A stretch of 64,000 bases of DNA from Betaproteobacteria bacterium (GTDB lineage Bacteria > Pseudomonadota > Gammaproteobacteria > Burkholderiales > Casimicrobiaceae), in assembly GCA_016716425.1 (NCBI GenBank), contig JADJWJ010000001.1:124001-188000 (forward strand), read 5' to 3'. How positions within the stretch are numbered: the stretch's first letter is position 1; every line of letters begins with the position of its first letter. Shown here piece by piece: positions 56,833-64,000 of the stretch. The notes beneath the pieces are model-generated. The model did no database searches, was not told the origin of the DNA, and saw only the letters and a program-made list of their open reading frames with translations. A program made the translations under genes and the position numbers.

Positions 56833-59343
56833 TTGAAGAGACTGCCCGTCCTGCCGTCCGCCGCGCTGATCGCGCTCGCCGTCGTCGCCTCGTGGTCGCA
56901 GGCCGCGGCCGCACCACCGGCTGCGATGCCCCAGCGTGCGCCCGTCGTCGTGCAGGCGCCCGCCGACGCGTGGCCGCGCCACGTCGCGCTGCCCGGCGCG
57001 GTGGCGCTGGTCTACGCGCCGCAGGTCGAGCGATGGGCGGGCAACCGGATCGAGTTTCGCGCCGCGGTCGCGCTCCGGCCGGCCGGCGCTGCCGCCGAGT
57101 CGTTCGGCACGATCACGGTGTCCGCGGCCACGCGCGTCGACAAGGTGACGCGCACGGTGACGCTCGACGGCGTCGTGGTCGGGAAGAGCGACTTTCCGAC
57201 GTTGCCCGATCGCGGCGCCGCGTTCGCGGCGAGCTTCGCGCAGCAGCTGCCCGCGGCCGTGCGGACGGTCGCGCTCGACCGGCTCGCCGCATCGCTGGCG
57301 GCGGCGGGCGCCGCCCCGGCGACCGTGACCGTGCGCAACGATCCGCCGCGCATCGTCGTCAGTCAGTCGCCGGCGATCCTGGTGCCGATCGACGGTGCGC
57401 CCGTGCTGCGGCCGGTCCCCGACGGCGCCGGGTTCCAGCGGGTGATCAACACGCGCGCGCTCATCCTGAAGGCACCGTCCGAGCCGCAGTTCTTCCTGCG
57501 CGTCTACGACGGCTGGCTGATGGCCAATGCACTCGACGGCCCGTGGACGCAGCCGTTCATCGCGCCCGCTGGTATCGACGCCGTGGCGCGCAAGGTCGCC
57601 GCGGTCGGCGCCGTCGACCTGCTCGACGGCGGGCGCCGCGCGAACCCGAAGCCCTCGCTCGCGCAGGGCGTGCCGGCGATCGTGACGTCGCAGGTGCCCA
57701 CCGAACTCGTGGTGTTCCGCGGGCCGCCCGATTTCGCGCCGATCGTCGGCACGCAGCTGCAGTGGGCGACCAACACGACGAGCGACGTGCTCGTCGACGC
57801 CGCGAGCGGCCAGTATTACGTGCTGCTCGCGGGGCGCTGGTTCCGCGCACCGGCGCTCGCCGGCCCGTGGGCGTTCGTCGCGAGCGATGCGCTGCCGGCG
57901 GATTTCGCGCGCATTCCGCCGGCGTCGCTGGCCGGCGCCGTGCTGCCCGCGGTCGCCGGCACCCCGCAGGCGCGCGCCGCCGCGGTGGCCAACGCGATAC
58001 CGCAGACGGCAAGCGTTCCGCGCAAGAACGGACCGACGTTCGTCGCGAAGTTCGACGGGCCGCCGCAGTTCGCCGACATTCCCGGCACCGCGCTCGCCTA
58101 CGCGGTGAACGCCGGCGTGCCCGTGATCCGCACGGCACCGGGTGCGTACTACGCGGTGAAGGCGGGCGTCTGGTTCGCCGCGGCGCAGCCCGCGGGCCCG
58201 TGGACGCTCGCGACGTCGGTGCCCGACGCGATCTACGCGATTCCGCCGTCGTCGCCCGTGTACTTCGCCACGTTCGTGCGCATCTACGGCGCCACGAACG
58301 ACGTCGTGTTCGAGGGCTACACGCCCGGCTATCTCGGCGCGTACGTCGCGCCGGGCGGAACAGTGGTCTACGGCACCGGCTACACGCATGCGCCGTGGCT
58401 CGGCAGCGTCTGGCACGCGGCGCCCGCGACGTACGGCGTGGCAGCCACGCCCGTGTGGAATCCGCGCGTCGGTTACACGTACGCGTTCGCGATGGGTCTC
58501 GCCACGCCCGCGTGGGCGCCGACCGGTACGCAGGGTGCGCGCTTTCATCCCGGCTACTGGGGCGCGTACCCGTGCTGCGGGTCGGCCAGCGCGAACGTCT
58601 ATCGCTGGTGGGCCCGCGCCGCGCAGGCGAAGCGGAGCGGCGCGGGCCCGTCGTCCGCCGCGGCCGGCATGCCGGCGCCGGCCCGCGTGGCCGCAGCACC
58701 CGTTGCGGTCGGCGCCGCGCCGCCGCCGTTGCCGTCCGCGCAGGCGGACCCGTATCACGCGCCGCCCGCGCCGCGCGGCTACGACATGGCGATGGTGACG
58801 ACGCAGGACAGTCCCGCCGCGCTCGCCGGCGCCGCGAAGGGCCCGGCCGGGCCGCCGCAGTACATCTCGGCGAACGCGTACTACGCGAGCCTCAAGGCCA
58901 ACGGCGGCGTTTCACCCGACGCCGTTGACAACGCCGCGTACGCGAGTCCCGACGGCAGCGTCTACCGCAGCGCCGCGAGCGGATGGCAGCGGCACGCGGC
59001 GAGCGGCTGGGTGAGCACACCGGTGGTGCCGCCGGCGGTCGATGCGCAGGCGCAGGCCCACGCGCGGGCGAGCGGCGACGCCGCGGCGATGCAGGCGGGG
59101 TCGTACGGCATGAGCAACGCGACGCGCTTCACCGGCGATCCGCGCGACGGCTGGAGCGCGCGCGACGCCGGCGACGGCGGCTACAGCCGGACGCTCGGCG
59201 GCGACGGCGGCATCAGCGCCGAGCGCTACAACTACGACCAGACGGTGCTCAACAACGAGTTTGACATCGCGGCGAACGGCGGTTGGTGGAGCGAGGGCGT
59301 CTATGTCGGCGGCGTGGGCTGGGGCGGCCGCTTCGGCGATTGA
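56833..59343 (+). CDS. Large exported protein of the carbohydrate-binding V/XII-type family
   Basis: An 836-aa secreted protein. TTG start (L-K-R-L-P) and a signal peptide to about residue 27; no other start fits. The middle (about 280-560) repeats a unit of the type FRGPPDFAPIVGTQL...YYVLLAGRWFRAPALAGPW, with a second copy ending YYAVKAGVWFAAAQPAGPW, then IPPSSPVYFATFVRIYGAT and GYTPGYLGAYVAPGGTVVYGTGY. These features match proteins annotated as carbohydrate-binding family V/XII; the family's role is unknown. The C-terminal third is Gly/Ala/Tyr-rich, ending in WSEGVYVGGVGWGGRFG. Likely at the cell surface or in the periplasm. Confidence 0.8.
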   Translation: MKRLPVLPSAALIALAVVASWSQAAAAPPAAMPQRAPVVVQAPADAWPRHVALPGAVALVYAPQVERWAGNRIEFRAAVALRPAGAAAESFGTITVSAATRVDKVTRTVTLDGVVVGKSDFPTLPDRGAAFAASFAQQLPAAVRTVALDRLAASLAAAGAAPATVTVRNDPPRIVVSQSPAILVPIDGAPVLRPVPDGAGFQRVINTRALILKAPSEPQFFLRVYDGWLMANALDGPWTQPFIAPAGIDAVARKVAAVGAVDLLDGGRRANPKPSLAQGVPAIVTSQVPTELVVFRGPPDFAPIVGTQLQWATNTTSDVLVDAASGQYYVLLAGRWFRAPALAGPWAFVASDALPADFARIPPASLAGAVLPAVAGTPQARAAAVANAIPQTASVPRKNGPTFVAKFDGPPQFADIPGTALAYAVNAGVPVIRTAPGAYYAVKAGVWFAAAQPAGPWTLATSVPDAIYAIPPSSPVYFATFVRIYGATNDVVFEGYTPGYLGAYVAPGGTVVYGTGYTHAPWLGSVWHAAPATYGVAATPVWNPRVGYTYAFAMGLATPAWAPTGTQGARFHPGYWGAYPCCGSASANVYRWWARAAQAKRSGAGPSSAAAGMPAPARVAAAPVAVGAAPPPLPSAQADPYHAPPAPRGYDMAMVTTQDSPAALAGAAKGPAGPPQYISANAYYASLKANGGVSPDAVDNAAYASPDGSVYRSAASGWQRHAASGWVSTPVVPPAVDAQAQAHARASGDAAAMQAGSYGMSNATRFTGDPRDGWSARDAGDGGYSRTLGGDGGISAERYNYDQTVLNNEFDIAANGGWWSEGVYVGGVGWGGRFGD

Positions 59344-59400
59344 GAGACTTGCGGCGCCGCCGGAACGTTTCCGTACGCCGCGATCGGGTTGCTGCAGCGT

Positions 59401-59505
59401 CAGACCAGCGTCGACCCCGCGAAGGCGGGGACCCAGCGCTGTGGGAGTCTGCGGCATGTGAGCGAAACGCCACTGGATCCCCGCCCGCGCGGGGACGACG
59501 GATTG
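59401..59505. repeat. REP/MITE-like repeat, copy 6 (partial)
   Basis: Inner arms at 59409-59436 and 59472-59499 with the CCCCGCGAAGGCGGGGACCC core; outer TIRs are weak (GTTGCTGC at about 59389). It lies between convergent genes. Confidence 0.75.
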
Positions 59506-59524
59506 CAGGCCTGCCGCGCGAACA

Positions 59525-59629
59525 CGGTCACGGCAACGTCCTGCCCGGTCACGGCAACGTCCTGCCCGGTCACGGCAACGTCGCGCCCGGTCACGGCAAC
59601 GTCCTGCCCGGTCCCGGCAACGACTTGCC
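59525..59629. repeat. Five tandem 21-bp repeats
   Basis: CGGTCACGGCAACGTCCTGC plus C repeated five times, with substitutions in units 3 and 5. The array stops 6 bp before the stop codon of the minus-strand lipoprotein gene. The 21-bp period is a multiple of three, so it is open in both directions, but no ribosome site supports translation on the plus strand. Confidence 0.9.
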
Positions 59630-59635
59630 GGTCCG

Positions 59636-60361
59636 TCACTGACCCGTGAGCGTCGCGTCCTCGACCAGCACCTTGTACTTGTAGCCCGAGCCCAGGTCGA
59701 CGTTCGTCCGCACGACACCCTTGGCGAGCACGACGGCGCCGACCTTCGTCTCGGCCTTCGTGGTCACGACGAGGTCGTCGGTGCCGTCGGCGGCTGCGCC
59801 CGTGCCGTCGCGCAGGTGGAGCCAGTTCTTGCCGAGAATGCCCGGCGTGAACTTGACGACCTTGCCACGGACGACGACGGTCTTGTCCTTGAGGTCGCCC
59901 TTGGTGCCGGCGATCTCGGCGACGGTCCGCGCGTCGGCGCCGGTTGCCTTGGCGACCTTGACGTCGCCCACGTCGGCCGGCTTGGGCAGGCCGGCATGGA
60001 ACGCGCCCACGCCGCCGGCGGCCGCGGCAGCCGGTGCCGCGGCGGTGGCCGGTGCCGCGGCTCCGGCGAGGTTGCCGAACACGATCGTCGCGAACTTGCG
60101 CTGCAGCGTCTTGCTCTCGAAGTCGCGCATCACCGTCGCGTTCTCGATGGCGACCTCCGCGCCCTTCCTGACCGGCGCGCGGTTGACGGCGGCCCACTGC
60201 TCGCCGTCCCTGGTCTTGAGGCGCAGGTAGGTGTAGCTGTCGACGTCCTGCACTTCGAGCACCTGGCCGCGGACGGTGAGCGGCGACGACGGCGCGGCGT
60301 GGCCGGCGTTGCAGCCGGTGCCGGCGATGGCGAGCAAGGCGACGATGAGCAGCGATTTCAT
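59636..60361 (-). CDS. Lipoprotein with two OB-fold-like regions
   Basis: A 241-aa exported lipoprotein: signal peptide with lipobox GTGC (Cys17), a first OB-like region (about 28-95: LTVRGQVLEVQDVDSYTYLRLK), an Ala/Pro linker (about 100-120), and a second OB-like region (about 130-235: KTVVVRGKVVKFTPGILGKNWLHLRDGTG). Proteins with this second pattern are often called nucleotide-binding or DNA-binding OB proteins, without evidence for a ligand. ATG at 60359-60361; a start four codons upstream is possible. A 21-bp tandem array follows directly after the stop. Confidence 0.75.
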   Translation of the reverse strand: MKSLLIVALLAIAGTGCNAGHAAPSSPLTVRGQVLEVQDVDSYTYLRLKTRDGEQWAAVNRAPVRKGAEVAIENATVMRDFESKTLQRKFATIVFGNLAGAAAPATAAAPAAAAAGGVGAFHAGLPKPADVGDVKVAKATGADARTVAEIAGTKGDLKDKTVVVRGKVVKFTPGILGKNWLHLRDGTGAAADGTDDLVVTTKAETKVGAVVLAKGVVRTNVDLGSGYKYKVLVEDATLTGQ

Positions 60362-60482
60362 GGGTGCATCCATCCGGTGCGGACACGCGGCCGCGCGCCC
60401 CCCGGCATTCGGGCCGGAGTCCGCCGCGACTATCGCACGCCGGCCGCGCACGGGGTTTGATCCAGATCGCATCCGGGCCGGT

Positions 60483-61088
60483 TCAGCCGGCTGCGCGAGG
60501 CGCGCGCGACCATACCAGGCAGCGATTGTTCGCCGGCATCGCGCGGTCGTCGACGAGCGCCAGGCCCGCGCCGCGCGCGAGCGCGTCCACGCGCTCGAAG
60601 TCGCGCACGCCCTGGTGCGGCGCCTCGGCACGCAGCCGCGCGTCGAACGCGGCGTTGCTGTCGCTCGTGTGGCGGCCGCCGTAGCGAAACGGCCCGTAGA
60701 CGATCACGGTCGCGTCGTCCGCGAGCACGCGCGGCAGTGCCGCGAACATGGACGCGACGTCCTCCCACGCCATGATGTGCAGCGTGTTCGCGCTGAACAC
60801 GGCGTCGAAGCGGTCGTCCGGCCACGCGCCGGCGACGTCCAGCGCGAGCGGCGCCGGCGTGTTCGGCAGGCCGCCCTCCGCGAGCCAGAGCCGGATGCCC
60901 GGCAGGTTCTCCGCGCGGTCGGTGCACTGCCACACGAGGTGCGGCAGCGCTGCCGCGAAGTGCACGGCGTGCTGGCCGGTGCCGCTGCCGATCTCCAGCA
61001 CGCGCGCCCGGTGCGCGAAGTGCCCGCGCAGCACGGCGAGGATCGGCTCGCGGTTGCGCTCGCACGCGGGCGCGAACGGCTTGTCCAA
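60483..61088 (-). CDS. DUF938 SAM-dependent methyltransferase-like protein
   Basis: A 201-aa class I methyltransferase fold. It matches the DUF938 family throughout: DKPFAPACERNREPILAVLR, SAM loop VLEIGSGTGQHAVHFA, FDAVFSANTLHIMAWEDV, and MPANNRCLVWSR near the end. TTG start at 61086-61088, chosen because the family begins exactly there; there is no ATG. Substrate unknown. 12 bp after the next minus-strand gene, so the two are probably cotranscribed. Confidence 0.88.
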   Translation of the reverse strand: MDKPFAPACERNREPILAVLRGHFAHRARVLEIGSGTGQHAVHFAAALPHLVWQCTDRAENLPGIRLWLAEGGLPNTPAPLALDVAGAWPDDRFDAVFSANTLHIMAWEDVASMFAALPRVLADDATVIVYGPFRYGGRHTSDSNAAFDARLRAEAPHQGVRDFERVDALARGAGLALVDDRAMPANNRCLVWSRAPRAAG

Positions 61089-61100
61089 CGCGGGGCGGGC

Positions 61101-61394
61101 TCAGAAGAATGCCGATATGCCGTCGATGCGGTCGAGGCGCACGACGATGCGGCTCGACTGCTGGCTGCGCGCGATCACGTAGCGGTCGTCGACGGCGACC
61201 ACGACGGCGTTGATCGTCGTGCCGTTCGCGTGGATCGCCACCCCGCGGTTCTTCTCCTTGCTCTCCAGCAGCACGGCGCGCAGCGCGTCGGCCTCCGCGC
61301 CCTGCGCGGCGGCCGGCGCGGGCAGGACGACGAACGCGGGAACGGCGAGGGCGGCGGCCACCAGCAGCGCGGCGGCGAGGCGGGAATTCTTCAT
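61101..61394 (-). CDS. Small exported protein (97 aa)
   Basis: Signal peptide about 1-30 (KNSRLAAALLVAAALAVPAF ... AAAQG), then a 65-residue domain with GVAIHANGTTINAVVVAVDDRYVIARSQQSSRIVVRLDRIDGI, a short beta-rich, Sm- or OB-like pattern. ATG after AGGAG. Family not recognised. Upstream of the methyltransferase gene and divergent from the secreted protein at 61492. Confidence 0.6.
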   Translation of the reverse strand: MKNSRLAAALLVAAALAVPAFVVLPAPAAAQGAEADALRAVLLESKEKNRGVAIHANGTTINAVVVAVDDRYVIARSQQSSRIVVRLDRIDGISAFF

Positions 61395-61491
61395 CGGGAC
61401 TCCTTCGGTCGGGTGCACAACGGGATGCGGCTTGTCTCGCGCGCACGGCGAAACGTATGATCGGGGCGGCGGTGCCAACCCCGGCGAGAGC

Positions 61492-62817
61492 ATGAGCGCG
61501 CGCGCGACCGACATTCTAGGCACGTTCGCGGCGGCGTTGTTCGCCGCGACGGCCGCGCACGCGCAGTGCCCGCCGCAGGTGCCCGTGCAGGGCGCCCCGC
61601 TGCGCGGCGCCGCGCCGCTGTTTCCCGCCGACAACTGGTGGAACGCCGACGTCTCCGCGGCGCCGGTCGACCCGCAGTCGTCCGCGTACATCGCGTTCAT
61701 CGGCGCGAACCGGCGCCTGCACCCGGACTTCGGCGGGACCGCCGCGCCCGGCAGCACCGAGATCTACGGCATCCCGTACGCGGTGGTCGACGGCGCGCAG
61801 CCGAAGGTGGCCGTGACCTTCGACTACGCGGACGAGAGCGACGGGGGCGGCGTACCGTTCTATCCGCTGCCGGCGCAGGCGATCACGCAACCGCACTGGG
61901 TCGAGGGCGGCGCCCCGGCGGCGGTCGACCAGCGCAGCCAGTCGGACCGGCATCTGCTGGTCGTCGACTGCACCCACCGCCACCTGTACGAGCTGTACAA
62001 CGTCTGGTACGACACGGCGCTGGCGCGGTGGTACGCGGGGTCGGGCGCCGTGTTCGACCTCGACGCCAACGACCGGCGCCCCGACGGCTGGACGTCGGCC
62101 GACGCGGCGGGGCTCGCGATCCTGCCCGGGCTCGTCCGCTACGACGAGGCGTGGAACCCCGCGGTCGCCGACATCGGGCACGCGTTGCGCGTCACCGTGC
62201 GCGCGACCAACGGCTACGTGTACCCGGCGTCGCACCGCGCCGGCGCGACGCCGGGCGCGCTGCCGATGGGCGCGCGGCTGCGGTTGAAGGCAAGCGTCGG
62301 CGGACAGGACCCGGCGCTGCGCACGGCCGACCCCAACGTGCGCAAGATCTTCCGGGCGATGCAGCGGCACGGGCTCATCGTCGCCGACAACGGCTCCGAC
62401 ATGTACGTGACCGGGACGTTCGACGTGCGCTGGGACAACGACGTGCTCAATCCCGCGTTCGCGCTGCTCGCCGCCGGCGACTTCGACGTGATCGCGCTCG
62501 GCTGGAAACCGCCTGCGCCGCCGCCGCCGGGGCTGGCGGGGCTCGTGCTCGACCCCGCGCGCGTGCGCGGCGGCGGCTCCGTGTTCGCCGTCGTCACGCT
62601 GACGGCACCCGCGCCGACGGGCGGCGTGGCCGTCGCGCTCGCGTCCTCCGACGCCGCGCGCGCGACGGTGCCCGCGAGCGTGACGGTCGCCGCCGGAGCC
62701 ACGAGCGCGCCGCTTCTCGTCGCGACGCGGCCCACACGGCGCGACGCGCCGGTGACGATCACCGCGTCCGCCGGCGGCGCGATGCTGTCCGCGGCGGTGA
62801 CGGTGACGCCGCGCTGA
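61492..62817 (+). CDS. Secreted protein with C-terminal Ig-like domain
   Basis: A 441-aa exported protein: signal peptide to about residue 24 (ATAAHA-Q), a large domain (about 35-350) with FPADNWWNADVS, HPDFGG, TVRATNGYVYPASH and MYVTGTFDVRWDND, then a proline linker (about 342-350) and an Ig-like fold at the end (about 355-441, VTLTAPAPTGGVAVALASSD ... VTVTPR). No catalytic motif recognised. ATG after GAGAGC. The next gene begins 24 bp later but encodes a cytoplasmic enzyme. Confidence 0.65.
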   Translation: MSARATDILGTFAAALFAATAAHAQCPPQVPVQGAPLRGAAPLFPADNWWNADVSAAPVDPQSSAYIAFIGANRRLHPDFGGTAAPGSTEIYGIPYAVVDGAQPKVAVTFDYADESDGGGVPFYPLPAQAITQPHWVEGGAPAAVDQRSQSDRHLLVVDCTHRHLYELYNVWYDTALARWYAGSGAVFDLDANDRRPDGWTSADAAGLAILPGLVRYDEAWNPAVADIGHALRVTVRATNGYVYPASHRAGATPGALPMGARLRLKASVGGQDPALRTADPNVRKIFRAMQRHGLIVADNGSDMYVTGTFDVRWDNDVLNPAFALLAAGDFDVIALGWKPPAPPPPGLAGLVLDPARVRGGGSVFAVVTLTAPAPTGGVAVALASSDAARATVPASVTVAAGATSAPLLVATRPTRRDAPVTITASAGGAMLSAAVTVTPR

Positions 62818-62841
62818 ATTCCGACGACAGGAGACGCCCCG

Positions 62842-64000
62842 ATGCTCGGCACCGACTTCATCCTCGACGCACTCGCCGCCGAGGGCCTCGACCACCTGTT
62901 CATGGTGCCCGGCGGCCTCGTCGACCCGTTCCTGCCGGCGCTCGGGCGGCAATCGGCGATCCGGCCGATCGTCGCCGCGCAGGAGGGTGGGGCGGCCTAC
63001 ATGGCCGACGGCTACGCGCGCGCCTCCGGCAACTTCGGCGCCGTGCTCACCATCGGCGGCCCGGGCCTCGGCAACACGGTGACGGCGCTGCAGGCCGCGC
63101 GGTCGGACGCATCGCCGGTGCTGCTGCTCTCGGGCGAAGTGGCCACGGCAGTCGAAGGCCTCGGGATGTTCCAGGACGCGAGCGCGCAGACGCTCGACGA
63201 CGTCGAGGTCGTGCGGCCGCTCGTCCGCTACTCGAGCACGATCGACAGTCCCAGGAACCTGCACCACCTGTTCCTGCGCGCGCTGCTCGAGATGCGCGCA
63301 CCGCCGGGCGCGCCCGTCCACCTGTCGGTGCCGCAGGACGCGCAGCTCGCATCGGTCGCCGTCCGCCACGCGCGCATCCCTGCCTCGGCGCTCGGGCACG
63401 GCACCATCGCGCTGCCGGCCGCCCAGGCATCGCTCGCGCTCGTCGCGGGCGCGGACGGTGCGCCGCCGGCGAAGGTCGCCGTGCTCGCGGGCACCGGCGT
63501 GGCCGCCGGCGGCGGCGCGGACGCGCTGCGGCGGTTCGCGGAAGCATGGGACATCCCGGTCGCGACCACGCTGCGCGCGAAGGGCGTGTTCCCGGAGGAT
63601 CACCCGCTGTCGCTCGGCGTGTTCGGGTACGCGGGCACGCACCACGCGCGCATCGCGCTCGCGGATGCGCCGCCCGATCTCCTGCTGGTGCTGGGCTCGG
63701 GCTTCGGCGTGCGCGACACCATGCACGCGGCGCTGAAGGTCACGCCGCGCCGCACCGTCGTCGTCGACCTGTCGCCGGTGACGATCGGCCGCAATACCGA
63801 GGGGCTGGGGGTGGTCGCCGACTGCCGCGCCTACCTCGAGTGGCTGGCCGACGCCAGCGCGCACTATTCGGCGGCGCTGGAGTCGACCCGCGCCGCGCGG
63901 GCGCAGTGGCTCGCCGCCATCCGCGCGCAGCCGCGGCTGCAGGACCCCGCGCACATGGGCAGCGATGCGCAGCCGATCCATCCGGCGCGGATCGTCGCCG
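62842..64000 (+). CDS. Thiamine diphosphate-dependent enzyme, acetolactate synthase-like, cut by the window end
   Basis: At least 386 residues, still open at the window end. N-terminal TPP-binding domain with the cofactor-activating Glu48 in AAQEGGAAYMADGYARASG and GGPGLGNTVTALQAA, then the central FAD/ADP-binding-like domain (about 195-330, VAVLAGTGVAAGGGAD, RAKGVFPEDHPLSLGVFGYAG). The C-terminal pyrimidine/Mg-binding domain lies outside. Homologs include acetolactate synthase, benzoylformate decarboxylase and sulfoacetaldehyde acetyltransferase; a specific activity cannot be chosen. Start ATG after AGGAG. Codon use matches its neighbours. Confidence 0.85.
   Translation, partial: MLGTDFILDALAAEGLDHLFMVPGGLVDPFLPALGRQSAIRPIVAAQEGGAAYMADGYARASGNFGAVLTIGGPGLGNTVTALQAARSDASPVLLLSGEVATAVEGLGMFQDASAQTLDDVEVVRPLVRYSSTIDSPRNLHHLFLRALLEMRAPPGAPVHLSVPQDAQLASVAVRHARIPASALGHGTIALPAAQASLALVAGADGAPPAKVAVLAGTGVAAGGGADALRRFAEAWDIPVATTLRAKGVFPEDHPLSLGVFGYAGTHHARIALADAPPDLLLVLGSGFGVRDTMHAALKVTPRRTVVVDLSPVTIGRNTEGLGVVADCRAYLEWLADASAHYSAALESTRAARAQWLAAIRAQPRLQDPAHMGSDAQPIHPARIVA

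Noticed and set aside
59525..59629. Possible CRISPR or regulatory direct repeats
   Set aside because: A 21-bp period without spacers is a minisatellite.
1..64000. tRNA, rRNA, integrase or transposase genes
   Set aside because: None was recognised by eye on either strand; a covariance or profile search would be needed to exclude small RNAs.

Overview
The window is about 70% GC, densely coded and rich in betaproteobacterial gene types: serC/serA, mdlAB, paaN-type phenylacetate genes, an indolepyruvate oxidoreductase with a DUF6537-type beta subunit, ligAB, DUF6394 with a TrkA-type channel, and a DUF938 methyltransferase. It also has GC-rich intra-operon spacer repeats of a kind typical of Burkholderiales. 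A Burkholderiales-like betaproteobacterium with aerobic aromatic catabolism fits best; this is inference from gene content. No rRNA, tRNA, transposase, integrase, phage gene or CRISPR array was found.

Layout. 0-2.5 kb: serine biosynthesis (serC, with a 1-nt frameshift, then an ACT-domain phosphoglycerate dehydrogenase) and a tiny lipoprotein. 2.7-5 kb: a BON-LysM protein and an RhlE-type helicase behind a long leader. 5.3-12 kb: heterodimeric ABC exporter mdlAB, then two diverged secreted paralogs on the minus strand, separated by an exact 191-bp second copy of the mdlB 3' end. 12-14 kb: an ORF joining an FDH-like formyltransferase domain to two ACT domains, and a rhomboid protease. 14.2-21.7 kb: a ten-gene Mrp/Mnh-type cation/proton antiporter operon with three large NuoL/M/N-like subunits. 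21.9-24.2 kb: a MASE1 histidine kinase and FixJ/LuxR regulator.

24.4-35.6 kb is the phenylacetyl-CoA pathway: divergent repressor paaX, epoxidase paaABC(D)E, then paaN, paaG, paaH, paaI and paaK. paaD is split by three 60-bp tandem repeats, one carrying an extra base. 35.9-46.5 kb holds IclR and LysR regulators, iorAB, a malate/lactate-type dehydrogenase, a thioesterase and a DctQMP TRAP transporter. Together these could import aromatic lactates or oxoacids, convert them to arylacetyl-CoA and feed the Paa pathway.

46.5-64 kb holds a PafA-like lipoprotein phosphatase, small conserved proteins, frameshifted ppdK divergent from a CBS protein across two FNR/Anr-like sites, ligAB, a potassium-channel pair, a large exported carbohydrate-binding V/XII-type protein, an OB-fold lipoprotein, a DUF938 methyltransferase, secreted proteins, and a TPP enzyme cut by the window end.

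The window is unusually rich in small repeats: a ~175-bp MITE-like element with nested inverted repeats (six full or partial copies), GGGTC-N-GACCC type repeats, tandem minisatellites, and spacer repeats forming small ORFs coupled by stop/start overlap to both neighbours. Four genes carry single-base frameshifts (serC, the secreted paralog, paaD, ppdK) and a fifth is suspected at iorA/iorB, so assembly error should be excluded before calling any of them pseudogenes.
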